Source: Gordonia crocea
GTDB taxonomy: Bacteria; Actinomycetota; Actinomycetes; Mycobacteriales; Mycobacteriaceae
NCBI RefSeq assembly: GCF_009932435.1
Contig: NZ_BJOU01000002.1
Location: 186,001 to 250,000 of the forward strand
DNA length: 64,000 nt
Reading direction: 5' to 3'
The translations under genes and the position numbers were made by a program. Every line of letters starts with the position of its first letter. The stretch's first letter is position 1. Positions 25,562-37,130 of this stretch are shown piece by piece. The notes under the pieces were generated by a model, which made no database searches, was not told the DNA's origin, and saw only the letters and a list, made by a program, of their open reading frames with translations.

Positions 25562-25951
25562 ATGCGCGAGCTCTCGTCCGATGACCTCGGTCTACTCCTG
25601 TCGGTCTACGCGGTCCTGCTGCTGGCCTTCGCCGCGAACTTCCACTTCTCGTCGAAGATGGTCCAGCGGCACCGCAAGGCGGCGATCGTCTTCGTGGTCG
25701 CGAGCTTCTTGGGGGAGGCGGCGACGGTGATCGCGCTGCTGCTGACGTGGGTCGCGCTGTGGAGCCCGCGCGCCTGGGAGCGGATCGACAACCTGCTCGT
25801 CTTCATTCCGGGCTCGGTGGCGATCGCGTGTGCGGTGTTCCTGACGTTCGAGTCGGTGTGGGCGCGGATCCGGCGAATCACCGAGGTCGGATTCGAGAAA
25901 CATTTACACCACGAAGAACTAGCGCAACACGCGTCCCATAGGGCACACTAG
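25562..25951 (+). CDS. Three-helix membrane protein, unknown
   Basis: A 129-residue protein with hydrophobic segments near residues 8-27, 41-65 and 76-98, then a His-rich cytoplasmic tail (KHLHHEELAQHASHRAH). The tail could bind metal, but this is speculation. No family is recognised. It lies 36 bases after the preceding gene and 86 before the DUF3145 start. Confidence 0.75.
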   Translation: MRELSSDDLGLLLSVYAVLLLAFAANFHFSSKMVQRHRKAAIVFVVASFLGEAATVIALLLTWVALWSPRAWERIDNLLVFIPGSVAIACAVFLTFESVWARIRRITEVGFEKHLHHEELAQHASHRAH

Positions 25952-26037
25952 ACACGAGAGATGTGATAACAAGCGCCACCGGGCGTCGACGAGGTGTGTT
26001 GGGGAAGACGTTCCTCGTCGAACCGGAGGTGATCAAG

Positions 26038-26556
26038 GTGCGCAACCTGACGCAGTTTGCGGACTACGCGACGGGTGTGGTGTACATCCATGCCGCTCCC
26101 GTGGCGCTCTGCCCACATGTGGAGTGGGCGTTGTCGTCGACCCTGAATGTCCGCGCCCAGTTGAAGTGGTCGCCGCAGGATGCCGAGCCCGGCATGCAGC
26201 GGGCCACCGCGGACTGGGTGGGGCCGGTCGCGACTGCCGCGCGCCTGGTCACGGCCCTGCGCGAGTGGTCCTCGCTGCGCTTCGAGGTCACCGAGGATCC
26301 CAGTGACGGCGTCGACGGCCAGCGTTTCAGCTACGTGCCCGGATTGGGGCTGTGGCACGGTTCGACGGCCGCCAACGGCGACGTGATCCTGGGCGAGATG
26401 CAGGTTCGGTCGCTGATGGACGCCCAGCCGGACGGCCGCGGCCTCGCCGGCGAGTTGCACGCGGCCCTGGGCACCGCCTGGGACAACGAACTGGAGAACT
26501 ATCGCATGGGCTCCGTCGGGGCCGAGGCGACCTGGCTTGCCCAACGGGTGGGGTAG
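26038..26556 (+). CDS. DUF3145-family protein
   Basis: A 172-residue cytoplasmic protein conserved across Mycobacteriales and beyond. Characteristic stretches are FADYATGVVYIHAAPVALCPH, VEWALSSTLNVRAQLKW, LRFEVTEDPSDGVDGQRFSY and the C-terminal LGTAWDNELENYR. The start is GTG 26038, preceded by the near-perfect ribosome site GGAGGTGAT at 26025; the frame extends further up but lacks a better site. Function is unknown. It is convergent with accD6, with a terminator between them. Confidence 0.87.
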   Translation: MRNLTQFADYATGVVYIHAAPVALCPHVEWALSSTLNVRAQLKWSPQDAEPGMQRATADWVGPVATAARLVTALREWSSLRFEVTEDPSDGVDGQRFSYVPGLGLWHGSTAANGDVILGEMQVRSLMDAQPDGRGLAGELHAALGTAWDNELENYRMGSVGAEATWLAQRVG

Positions 26557-26583
26557 TAGACCGCAAACGTTGGATGACACGAA

Positions 26584-26609
26584 CCCCCCGCGTCAACGGA
26601 TGCGGGGGG
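26584..26609. terminator. Bidirectional terminator between DUF3145 and accD6
   Basis: Arms CCCCCCGC (26584-26591) and GCGGGGGG (26602-26609) form a stable 8-bp stem between the convergent stops at 26556 and 26656. No T-run follows on either strand. Confidence 0.75.
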
Positions 26610-26655
26610 CTCGTGGTGTCTGGCGGCCCGTTGTGACTGAGGGTCGGACGGACGG

Positions 26656-28104
26656 TCAGAGGGGGATGTTCTTGTGTCGCCCGCGGCGGGCCGGCGCTTG
26701 CGCGATCGCCGCGGCCAGCGTGCTGCGCGTGACGGCGGGATCGATGATCTCGTCCACCACGCCGATCGACTGGGCGCGGCCGACGCCGCCCGCGATCGCC
26801 TCGTGCTCGGCGGCCAATTGCTCGTGCAGGGCCTCCCGCTCATCGTCGGGTGCGGCGGCCAGGGCCTTCTTGTGCAGGATGCCGACGGCCGCCTTGGCGC
26901 CCATCACGGCCACTTCGGAGCCCGGCCAGGCGAAGACCGCCGTGGCGCCCAGGGCGCGGGAGTTCATCGCGATGTAGGCGCCGCCGTAGATCTTGCGCGT
27001 CACCAGGGTGACCCGGGGGACGCTGCACTCGGCGAACGCGTGCAGGAGCTTGGCACCGCGGCGCACGACACCCTCCCACTCCTGTCCGACGCCGGGGAGA
27101 TACCCGGGGACGTCGGTGAGCACCACGAGCGGGATGCCGAAGGAGTCGCACAGGCGGACGAACCTCGAGGCCTTCTCGGCGCTGAGGGAGTTGAGACAAC
27201 CGCCCATCCGCAGGGGGTTGTTGGCGATGACGCCGACGCTGCGCCCGGCGAGGCGGCCGAAGCCGATGACGATGTTGGGGGCCCACTTGGCCTGGAGCTC
27301 CTCGAACGAGGAGATCTCGGTGCCGTCGACACCGGTGTCGGTGTCGAGGAGTTGGCGCACGATCGGGTGTACGTCGTAGGCGCGGCGGTTGGACTCGGGC
27401 AGCAGGGCCCGCAGGTCGGTGTCGCCGGCCCGTGCCCGATCCTCGTCGACGTCGCCTTGCTTGCCGAAGGTCGCGACGAGGCGCCGTGCCCGCCACAGGG
27501 CATCGGACTCGGAATCGGCGGTGATGTGGCAGACGCCGGACTTCTTGCCGTGGGTGTGCGGCCCGCCCAGCGTCTCCATGTCGACGTCCTCGCCGGTGAC
27601 ACTGCGCACGACGTCGGGGCCGGTCACGAAGACCCGTCCGGCCGGAGCCATGATGACGACGTCGGTCAGCGCCGGGCCGTAGGCGGCGCCGCCGGCGGCA
27701 AAGCCGACGACGACGGAAAGCTGGGGGATGTAGCCCGAGGCGCGGACCATGGCCTCAAAGACCCGGCCGACCGCGTGGAGGGCCTCCACCCCCTCGGCGA
27801 GGCGGGCCCCGCCGGAGTGCCAGATGCCGACGACCGGTGCCTGCTTGGCAATCGCGGTGTCGATGGCATCGACGATGTGTGCACAACCGACCACCCCCAT
27901 GGCCCCGCCCATGACGGTGCCATCGGTGCAGTAGGAGACGGTCTCGACTCCGTTCACCAGACCGGTGGCCGCCTGCACCCCGGAACGATCCCGGGGATGC
28001 AGGAGCTGCACGGTCCCCTCGTCGAAGAAGTTGGTCAAGCGAAGCAGCGGATCTCGCGGATCCGCCGATCCCTCCTGGCTGGTCAGTGGTGCCAAGGTGG
28101 TCAT
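26656..28104 (-). CDS. accD6: Acyl-CoA carboxylase carboxyltransferase beta subunit (AccD6)
   Basis: A 482-residue carboxyltransferase that makes malonyl-CoA for FAS-II mycolate synthesis with a separate alpha subunit and biotin carrier. The N-terminal half has GTVMGGAMGVVGCAHIVDAID and IWHSGGARLAEG; the C-terminal half has KIYGGAYIAMNSRALGA and AWPGSEVAVMGAKAAVGIL, the acyl-CoA pocket. The position as the last gene after kasA matches the mycobacterial fabD-acpM-kas-accD6 operon. The start is ATG 28104, 57 bases after the kasA stop. Confidence 0.96.
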   Translation of the reverse strand: MTTLAPLTSQEGSADPRDPLLRLTNFFDEGTVQLLHPRDRSGVQAATGLVNGVETVSYCTDGTVMGGAMGVVGCAHIVDAIDTAIAKQAPVVGIWHSGGARLAEGVEALHAVGRVFEAMVRASGYIPQLSVVVGFAAGGAAYGPALTDVVIMAPAGRVFVTGPDVVRSVTGEDVDMETLGGPHTHGKKSGVCHITADSESDALWRARRLVATFGKQGDVDEDRARAGDTDLRALLPESNRRAYDVHPIVRQLLDTDTGVDGTEISSFEELQAKWAPNIVIGFGRLAGRSVGVIANNPLRMGGCLNSLSAEKASRFVRLCDSFGIPLVVLTDVPGYLPGVGQEWEGVVRRGAKLLHAFAECSVPRVTLVTRKIYGGAYIAMNSRALGATAVFAWPGSEVAVMGAKAAVGILHKKALAAAPDDEREALHEQLAAEHEAIAGGVGRAQSIGVVDEIIDPAVTRSTLAAAIAQAPARRGRHKNIPL

Positions 28105-28160
28105 CGCTTCCTCCTCGCGTCGGTGTTAGCGGAGTGGCCGGTTGTGCGTCACATCTTCGG

Positions 28161-29432
28161 TTAGTACCGCCCGATCGCGATGGCCACGTTGTGGCCGCCG
28201 AAACCGAACGAGTTGTTGAGCGCGTACTCGAAGTCGCCGCGACGGGGTTCGCCGTGGACGACGTCGATGTCACCGCACTCGGGATCCAGATTCTCCAGGT
28301 TGAGGGTCGGCGGAACAACGCCTTCCTCCACCGCCTTCATCGTCAGCACCGACTCGAGGGCACCCACGGCGCCGATCGAGTGGCCCAGCGCCGACTTGGG
28401 AGCGTAGATCGCCGCGTGGTTGCCCACCGCCGCCTGGATGCCTGCCGCCTCGGCGGTATCGCCGACCGGGGTCGACGTGGCATGGGCGTTGATGTGGCTG
28501 ATGTCCTTGGGACTCAATCCAGCGGTCTGGATCGCGCGGGACATCGCCCGCGAGTTCCCCTGTCCGCTGGGATCGGGTGCCACCAGGTGGAAACCATCTG
28601 AGGTGATACCGGCACCGAGGACGCGGGCGTGGATGTGCGCCCCGCGCGCCTTGGCGTGCTCCTCGCGCTCGAGGATGAGCATGGCGGCGGCTTCACCGAA
28701 CACGAAGCCGTCGCGGTCCTTGTCGAACGGGCGCGACGCGGCGGCCGGCTCGTCGTTACGGGTGCTCATCGCCCGCATCATGGTGAATGCGGCGATCGGA
28801 ATCGCATCGATGTATCCCTCGACACCACCGCAGACGACCATGTCTGCGTCGCCCAGGACGATGTGTCGCCACGCGTGGGCAATCGCCTCGGCACCCGACG
28901 AACACGCCGAGACCGGGGTGATCACGCCGGCGCGCGCGCCCACGTTCAGGCCGACGACGCCGGCCGGACCGTTGGGCATGGCCATCTGGACGGCGAGCGG
29001 TGACACCTTGCGGTAGTTCATCGACTCTTCCATGGCGGCCCAGTTGTGGATCATCGCGTCGCCGCCACCCTGGCCGGTGCCAAGGACGACTGCGAGACGG
29101 TTGGGATCCACTTCGGGCTCGCCGGCATGCGCCCAGAGGCGCTTGCTCATGACGTGCGCGACCCTCTCGACGTAGGCCATGCGGCGAGCCTCGACGCGCG
29201 TGACTTCCTCGGACGGGTCCTGGAGGAGCTTGCCGCCGATGCGGCAAGGGAGTTCGCCGTATTTGGTGACGAAGTCTCCGGTCAGCTCGCGGATACCGGA
29301 CTCACCCTTGAGCAGTCCGTCCCACGTGGAATCGAGGTCGACGCCCAGCGAGGTGGTGGCGACCATCGACGTCACCACCACGCTGGGAAAGTTCCCTCCC
29401 AGCGTGGAGTACTCGCGAAGCGATGCGGTCAC
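28161..29432 (-). CDS. kasA: Beta-ketoacyl-ACP synthase of FAS-II (KasA-type)
   Basis: A 423-residue condensing enzyme that elongates meromycolate precursors. The catalytic residues are Cys177 in [12 protein letters not shown], His317 in [11 protein letters not shown], Lys346 and His351 in [13 protein letters not shown]. The start is GTG 29432, overlapping the acpM stop by 4 bases (GTGA), so the two are translationally coupled. Only one Kas gene is present, whereas M. tuberculosis has kasA and kasB in tandem; the gene runs directly into accD6. Confidence 0.95.
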   Translation of the reverse strand: MTASLREYSTLGGNFPSVVVTSMVATTSLGVDLDSTWDGLLKGESGIRELTGDFVTKYGELPCRIGGKLLQDPSEEVTRVEARRMAYVERVAHVMSKRLWAHAGEPEVDPNRLAVVLGTGQGGGDAMIHNWAAMEESMNYRKVSPLAVQMAMPNGPAGVVGLNVGARAGVITPVSACSSGAEAIAHAWRHIVLGDADMVVCGGVEGYIDAIPIAAFTMMRAMSTRNDEPAAASRPFDKDRDGFVFGEAAAMLILEREEHAKARGAHIHARVLGAGITSDGFHLVAPDPSGQGNSRAMSRAIQTAGLSPKDISHINAHATSTPVGDTAEAAGIQAAVGNHAAIYAPKSALGHSIGAVGALESVLTMKAVEEGVVPPTLNLENLDPECGDIDVVHGEPRRGDFEYALNNSFGFGGHNVAIAIGRY

Positions 29433-29734
29433 GCGTCCTTGCCCTCCTTGACGCTGGCGGCGATCGCAGCGGCAGCCTCGGGGTTCTCGGCCTCGAGCTT
29501 CTGGATGTAACTGACGGCGTCACCGACGGTGCGCAGGCCGGCGAGGTCCTCGTCGGGAACCTTGACGCCGTACTTGTCCTCGATCTGCACGGCGATCTCG
29601 ACGAGCGACAGCGAGTCGATGTCCAGGTCGTCGACGAAGGACTTCTCGATCGTCACCTCGGACGGGTCGATACCGGTGACTTCCTCGATGATCTCGGCGA
29701 TGCCGGCAATGAGTTCTTCCTGGGTGGCGGCCAC
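29429..29734 (-). CDS. acpM: Acyl carrier protein (meromycolate-extension type)
   Basis: A 101-residue acidic protein. The phosphopantetheine-attachment serine is Ser41 in [15 protein letters not shown]. The C-terminal extension beyond the normal 77-residue ACP ([18 protein letters not shown]) is typical of the mycobacterial AcpM. It sits between fabD and kasA as in mycolate producers, 91 bases from fabD. Confidence 0.97.
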   Translation of the reverse strand: MAATQEELIAGIAEIIEEVTGIDPSEVTIEKSFVDDLDIDSLSLVEIAVQIEDKYGVKVPDEDLAGLRTVGDAVSYIQKLEAENPEAAAAIAASVKEGKDA

Positions 29735-29825
29735 GATGTGGCTCCCTTCTGTCTACGAATTCGGTGTTCGATTACCTACCGGAGCAGCGGCTACGGCTGC
29801 TTGGACAACTCTGGTGAGTTCCGGT

Positions 29826-30734
29826 TCATCCAAGTTCTTTGAGGCCCGCGATGCTGTCGGGGGTCTTCAGGGCCAGGGTGGGGGTGCCCTTGAGTTCGCG
29901 CTTGGCAATCCCGACGAGGGTCCCGGCGGGGGGCAGTTCGGCGAGGCCGGTGGTACCCAATTCGCGCATCGTCACCGAGCACAGGTCCCAGCGCACCGGC
30001 CGGGTCACCTGGGCGACGAGCTTGGCCAGCGCCTCGGCGCCGTCGGTGACGGCCTTGCCGTCCGAGTTCGACAGCAGTGTGAGCGCGGGATCGGACGGGG
30101 TGATGGCGGCCGCGGCCTCGGCAACGGCCTGCTGGGCGGGTTCCATATATGCGGTGTGGAAGGCGCCGGCCACGGCCAGTTTGCGGGTGCGTGCCTTCTC
30201 CGGCGGGTTCGCGACGAGCTCATCGATGGCATCGACAGTGCCGGCGGCGACGATCTGCCCGACGGCGTTGCGGTTGGCGGGCACCAGGTCGAGTTCGTCG
30301 AGGCGGGCGAGGACCTCGTCCTCGTTGCCGCCGAGAACGGCGGCCATCGTGGTCGGGGTGAGCGCGCAGGCGCGGGCCATCTCCCGGCCCCGGATCGCGG
30401 CCAGGGTGACGGCCTCGTCCGCGGTGATCACGCCGGCGATGGCGGCGGCGGCCAACTCGCCGACCGAGTGTCCGGCGACGATGGTGTCGGCGGGAAGCGG
30501 ATGTTGCTTGGCGACCTCGTCGTAGGCGAGGAGGGCCGCGGCGACGACGAGCGGCTGGGTGATCGCGGTGTCGGTGATCTCCTCGGCCGTCGCGGTGGTC
30601 CCGAGCCGTTCCAGCTCGAGCCCGGTCAGCTTCGACCAAGTCGCCAGCTGATCGCGGGCGCCGGCAAGCTCCAACCAATCGGTGAGCATGCCGGGCGTCT
30701 GAGAGCCCTGTCCGGGCGCAAGCAACGTAAGCAC
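29826..30734 (-). CDS. fabD: Malonyl-CoA:ACP transacylase
   Basis: A 302-residue enzyme that loads malonate on AcpM. GQGSQ (residues 8-12), the nucleophile Ser90 in AGHSVGELAAA, and AGAFHTAYM with the catalytic His are all present. The start is taken as GTG 30734 (MLTLLAPGQGSQTPG), matching the mycobacterial N-terminus; the frame continues upstream to an ATG at 30800 but that portion has no homology pattern and overlaps the palindromic control region. It opens the FAS-II operon. Confidence 0.95.
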   Translation of the reverse strand: MLTLLAPGQGSQTPGMLTDWLELAGARDQLATWSKLTGLELERLGTTATAEEITDTAITQPLVVAAALLAYDEVAKQHPLPADTIVAGHSVGELAAAAIAGVITADEAVTLAAIRGREMARACALTPTTMAAVLGGNEDEVLARLDELDLVPANRNAVGQIVAAGTVDAIDELVANPPEKARTRKLAVAGAFHTAYMEPAQQAVAEAAAAITPSDPALTLLSNSDGKAVTDGAEALAKLVAQVTRPVRWDLCSVTMRELGTTGLAELPPAGTLVGIAKRELKGTPTLALKTPDSIAGLKELG

Positions 30735-30738
30735 CTTG

Positions 30739-30754
30739 TTAGGGAACACCCTAA
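30739..30754. promoter_or_regulatory. Inverted repeat just upstream of fabD
   Basis: TTAGGG-AACA-CCCTAA, 6-bp perfect arms, starting 5 bases from the fabD start codon. It could be a repressor site or a hairpin at the 5' end of the message. No known regulator is assigned. Confidence 0.45.
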
Positions 30755-30800
30755 ACGCATCTGATGACGGTGTTGTCGAGCATGAACCTTGACGGCGCAA

Positions 30801-30819
30801 TTTGTAGGATTCCTACAAA
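30801..30819. promoter_or_regulatory. 19-bp palindrome, candidate MabR operator
   Basis: TTTGTAGGA-T-TCCTACAAA is a perfect 9-bp inverted repeat 67 bases before the fabD start. The outer half-sites TTTGT and ACAAA resemble the MabR operator described for mycobacterial fabD (TTTTGT and ACAAAA as I recall), although the spacing is 9 rather than 7. The mabR gene ends about 110 bases upstream. Confidence 0.65.
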
Positions 30820-30929
30820 GGCGCCCCTGGGTGTGCCGTCTCCGACGCCGGGTCGTTATCCGTTACCAAATCGAGTCCAAACCCCCTCAACCTGGGAAAA
30901 CAGTAAGACGCCCATGTTGCCCGTGTGAC

Positions 30930-32201
30930 TCAAGTGGCTGGTGATTGCAATTTGTCTCGGAAGTGAGTCAAACGACCGACAGTAGTTGCCACGCGCAAGA
31001 CATAGGCGTCACGCGGGTTAGTTGCGTCACGCCCGGTGATTTCGGCGATTCGTTTTAGTCGATATCGGACAGTATTGGGGTGGACGAACAGCGTCCGGGC
31101 GCATGACTCGACCGACCCGCCGGCGTCCAGGTAGGCCTCCAACGTCGCCGTGAGATTCGCCCCCGCGGCGCTGAGCGGCTTGGTGAGGGTTTGGATGAGG
31201 GTGACCGCCGCGGTCGGGTCCCCGGCCAGTGCGCGTTCGGGCAACAGCTCCAGGCTGTGCACCGGGCGCGGGGCGCCCGGCCATCCGACGACCGCCTCCA
31301 TTCCGGCCAGCGCCTCGACGGCGCTGGTGTGGGCGCTCTCGAGGTCGGGCATGGTCGGACCGATGACCACCGGGCCCTCGGCGAAGTTGTCCAGCAACTC
31401 GGCGACGAACGGTTCGGTGGCGGTGATGGGCCCGCTCACGATGGTGACCAGCGCCGACCCCTGGACGACGGAGAGCGCCGAGCGGTCGTGCGCGACCGCG
31501 GTGTTGTGGATCGTGAGCGGAACCGACACGTTCTGTTCCGGCGGCGGGTTGCCGACGATCACCGTCGCGGCGGCGTCGGAGGCCCAGTTCAACGCGGCCG
31601 CGCGCGACATCAGCTGCGGGCCGGTGTCGCCGCGCACGACGGCGTCGACGACCAGCGCCTCCAGCCGCGAGTCCCATGCGCCGCGCGACTCGGCCGCGGT
31701 GGCGTAGATCGAAGCGGCGGCGAAGCCGATCTCGCGTCCGTAGCGCAGGACCGATTCGGTCAGCGCCCGCAGCTGTTCGTCGTTGCGGGCGAGCAGCGGC
31801 AGCCACTTCTCGAAGAACTCCATCGCCGCGCGAACCATTTCGACGGTCTGCAGCAGTGTGATCCGGCGGGCGAGGTCCTGCGGGACCACCTGGAAGGCCT
31901 CGACGGTGAACTTGACGTTCCCCTCGGGGTCCTGGATCCACTCCGCGAAGTTGACCACCGCGGTCTGGACGACCAACTGCACCGAGGCGCGCTGGGCGGC
32001 GTCGAGTTCGGAGAAATAGGGGAGCTGGTCGGACATCGAATGCACGGCCTCGGTGGCCAGGCGTCCGCTGTACTGCTTGATCCGGCGCAGCAGTGTGTCC
32101 GGGAGTGCGTCACGCACGTTCGCCGGGGTGGGCACGTGCGCGCCGCGTTCCCCGAACACATCCATGCCGGGGAACTGTTGACTCGGTTGCGCGTCGGGCA
32201 T
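30930..32201 (-). CDS. mabR: MabR-type PucR/CdaR-family transcriptional regulator
   Basis: A 423-residue regulator of the FAS-II operon. It is all soluble. A long helical N-terminal and middle region (LLRRIKQYSGRLATEAVHSM, VEMVRAAMEFFEKWLPLL) precedes the PucR-type helix-turn-helix at residues 365-410: AYLDAGGSVESCARTLFVHPNTVRYRLKRIAEITGRD. Its position between aceE and fabD is the same as mycobacterial MabR, which binds long-chain acyl-CoA and controls fabD. Start ATG 32201 lies 24 bases after the aceE stop. Confidence 0.93.
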   Translation of the reverse strand: MPDAQPSQQFPGMDVFGERGAHVPTPANVRDALPDTLLRRIKQYSGRLATEAVHSMSDQLPYFSELDAAQRASVQLVVQTAVVNFAEWIQDPEGNVKFTVEAFQVVPQDLARRITLLQTVEMVRAAMEFFEKWLPLLARNDEQLRALTESVLRYGREIGFAAASIYATAAESRGAWDSRLEALVVDAVVRGDTGPQLMSRAAALNWASDAAATVIVGNPPPEQNVSVPLTIHNTAVAHDRSALSVVQGSALVTIVSGPITATEPFVAELLDNFAEGPVVIGPTMPDLESAHTSAVEALAGMEAVVGWPGAPRPVHSLELLPERALAGDPTAAVTLIQTLTKPLSAAGANLTATLEAYLDAGGSVESCARTLFVHPNTVRYRLKRIAEITGRDATNPRDAYVLRVATTVGRLTHFRDKLQSPAT

Positions 32202-32225
32202 CCCCTCAGTGTATGGCCGCCGGGC

Positions 32226-34982
<2,757 letters not shown>

Positions 34983-35235
34983 GGTGATCGGTTCCTCTGA
35001 TTCTGTTGTCACCGCACGGTGGTGGTGCGCGGTGGAATGGGTTGGCGGACACCATGGGTGAGGTGCCTCGCACCTCCAGCCTAATGGTGTCGCGGGTCTC
35101 AGGGGAGGGCCCGGGGGTGGCATCGGTTCCCGCGGCCGGATGGCTCGGCGTGTGCCCGGGCGCCCGTGCGATTATCCTCAAGGACGCAACCGGCGGAAAC
35201 AGCGTCGGAGGCCTGAGACATCCGAGGGGGATCCA

Positions 35236-35607
35236 ATGACCGCACCCGTTCCGCCGCAGCCGGGTTCGTTGCCGCAGGGGGAGTACGCGCCGATCGCACC
35301 GCCCGTTCAGCCTCCGACCGCGCAGCCGCAGTATGCCCAGCCGCAGTACGCCCAGGGCCCGGGTGTGTACACCGCGGTCTTCAAGGCCCACACCGGGCTG
35401 CTCATCATGTCGTTGACAAGTCCGAAGCAGGTGACCGGGTCGCTGGCCGACGTGCGCCGGGCGTTTTGGGCGGCGCAGGCGCACTGCCTGTGCCTCGGCT
35501 GGTTCGGGATCTTGTCCGCGCTGATCTACAACTGGATCGCAATCTTTGGCAATATCTCGGAGTTGAGCCGGGTCAAGGCCATCGCCAAACAATACGGAGA
35601 ATCATGA
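35236..35607 (+). CDS. Small membrane protein with Pro/Gln-rich N-terminus
   Basis: A 123-residue protein. The N-terminal 45 residues are low complexity with a repeated QPQYAQ unit. A segment YTAVFKAHTGLLIMSL precedes the single strong hydrophobic stretch CLGWFGILSALIYNWIAIFG near residues 86-105. ATG 35236 has GAGGGGG ahead of it. It overlaps the next gene by 4 bases (ATGA), so it is co-translated with the lipoprotein. Function unknown; Pro/Gln-rich N-termini of this sort are common in actinobacterial envelope proteins. Confidence 0.8.
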   Translation: MTAPVPPQPGSLPQGEYAPIAPPVQPPTAQPQYAQPQYAQGPGVYTAVFKAHTGLLIMSLTSPKQVTGSLADVRRAFWAAQAHCLCLGWFGILSALIYNWIAIFGNISELSRVKAIAKQYGES

Positions 35608-36116
35608 ACCACGCCATCGCTGGATCCGCACGTCGTCGTCTGGTGGTCGGCGTAGCCGCTGCCGCGACTGCGGTGGGGGTGCTGAGCGGGTGTACCGTCT
35701 CGGGCTCGGCCACCGCTCCGACCGCCGAGGTTGCGGCCTACAAGGCGCAGCAGGAGGTCAAGAAGCAGAAGGCCAACGCGCTCGTGGAATGCGTCACCAT
35801 CCCGATCACGATGCGCGAGAGCGTCGACGTCTACAACGAGATGGTGCGTGCCTTCAACGCCTCCGGCGGGTGGGACCCGAACCTGGTGAACAAGGCGATC
35901 GCGCGGATCGACCTGGACATCAACAAGCTGCGCGAGTCGTCGCAGCGGAATCTGCCCGAGGACCTCAAGGCGCAGATGGCCAAGATGATCACCGGCCGAG
36001 AGGCCCAGCGCGCCGCCGTCCTGTCCCGCAATACCAACACCATGAACTCGGCGGCTCGGGACATGAATGCCGAGCGGGACCGGTTCCGCGACTTGTGCAA
36101 GACCTACGTCGGCTGA
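35604..36116 (+). CDS. Lipoprotein, tandem paralogue 1
   Basis: A 170-residue lipoprotein: signal MNHAIAGSARRRLVVGVAAA, lipobox LSGC with Cys30, then a mature helical protein (CTVSGSATAPTAEVAAYK...). A single later cysteine pair (ECVTIP and DLCKTY) may form a disulfide. No family is recognised. The following gene encodes a protein of equal length with the same pattern, so the pair arose by duplication. Located immediately after the small membrane protein with a 4-base overlap. Confidence 0.85.
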   Translation: MNHAIAGSARRRLVVGVAAAATAVGVLSGCTVSGSATAPTAEVAAYKAQQEVKKQKANALVECVTIPITMRESVDVYNEMVRAFNASGGWDPNLVNKAIARIDLDINKLRESSQRNLPEDLKAQMAKMITGREAQRAAVLSRNTNTMNSAARDMNAERDRFRDLCKTYVG

Positions 36117-36607
36117 ACCCGGTCGTAGCGGTGGCGGCGGCCGTCGTCGCCGTCATCGTCGGGGCGACGGGGTGCACGGTGACCGGGCAGGCGCAGACCC
36201 CGCGCGCCCAGGTCGAGTCCTACGTCGCCGAGCGGTCGGCCGCGCGCGAACACGCCAACGGCGAGGCGGCATGCGCCACCACGCTGGCCGGCATGCGTGC
36301 CTCGGTTGCCGCGTACAACACCATGATCAGCGCGCTGAACTCATCCCAGGACATGGGCTCACTTGGCGGCGCCGACCGCGCGGTGATCATTCGGCTCGAC
36401 CACGATTTGGCGAACCTCCGTGCGGCTCAGGGCAAGTCGTTGCCCGCCGGCTTGACACAACCGTTCGCCGGGGCCGCCGAGGCAACCTCGGCGATCCGCA
36501 AGGCGGTGGTCGGCAAGAAGCGCGACGAGCTCAACCCCGCCGCCCGTCGGTGGGACCGGGCGCGCCAGCGGTTGGTCCGGGTATGCGGCAGGTTTCTTCC
36601 CCGATAG
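36095..36607 (+). CDS. Lipoprotein, tandem paralogue 2
   Basis: A 170-residue paralogue of the preceding gene. Shared features are CTVxGxAxxPxAxVxxY after the lipid-anchor cysteine, a MRxSVxxYNxM motif, and two later cysteines. The start is taken as GTG 36095 (MQDLRRLNPVVAVAAAVVAV), which overlaps the first gene by 22 bases and gives a basic N-region and exactly the same total length. A GTG at 36131 is possible but lacks a charged start. The lipobox is GATGC, slightly atypical (Cys27). Confidence 0.75.
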   Translation: MQDLRRLNPVVAVAAAVVAVIVGATGCTVTGQAQTPRAQVESYVAERSAAREHANGEAACATTLAGMRASVAAYNTMISALNSSQDMGSLGGADRAVIIRLDHDLANLRAAQGKSLPAGLTQPFAGAAEATSAIRKAVVGKKRDELNPAARRWDRARQRLVRVCGRFLPR

Positions 36608-36715
36608 TCGTCGGGATCGGGGTTTCGGCTTGCGCTCACGGCCGCGAGACGGTGGGATAACAACACAGGTCGTCGAGATCCACTCGGCGCCCGTCCAGAT
36701 CGAGGGAGGTTGCGC

Positions 36716-37129
36716 GTGGTCGCCGCCGATGGTTCCGGTGCGCAAAAGTTGGGACTGAGCAAGGGGCTCGTCGTCCAGGAGTTGGGCTGGGACGACGATA
36801 CCGACGACGACCTGCGAGCTGACATCGAAGACATCATCGACGCCGAGATGCTCGACGAGGACGCGATCGAGGTCATCGACGTGGTGGTGCTGTGGTGGCG
36901 CGACGACGACGGCGACCTGACCGATGCGCTGATCGAGGCCATCGGCCCGCTGGCCGATGACGGCTACCTATGGGTCCTCTCGCCCAAGACGGGGCGCAAC
37001 GGGCACGTCGAGCCGAGCGAGGTCAGCGAAGCTGCGGCCACGACCGGGCTCACCCAGACCAGCGTCATCAACCTGGGCGACTGGACTGCGACGCGACTGG
37101 TCCAGCCCAAGTCGCGCGGTTCCCGCTGA
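36716..37129 (+). CDS. DUF3052-family protein
   Basis: A 137-residue acidic cytoplasmic protein, the counterpart of Rv2239c. GTG 36716 is preceded by GAGGGAGGT at good spacing; a TTG six bases up would overlap the ribosome site. Features are LGLSKGLVVQELGWDDDTDDDLR, IDVVVLWWRDDDGDLTDALIEA and GYLWVLSPKTGRNGHVEPSEV. Function unknown. It is one base from ahpE, so the two form an operon, as in M. tuberculosis. Confidence 0.88.
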   Translation: MVAADGSGAQKLGLSKGLVVQELGWDDDTDDDLRADIEDIIDAEMLDEDAIEVIDVVVLWWRDDDGDLTDALIEAIGPLADDGYLWVLSPKTGRNGHVEPSEVSEAAATTGLTQTSVINLGDWTATRLVQPKSRGSR

Positions 37130-37130
37130 G

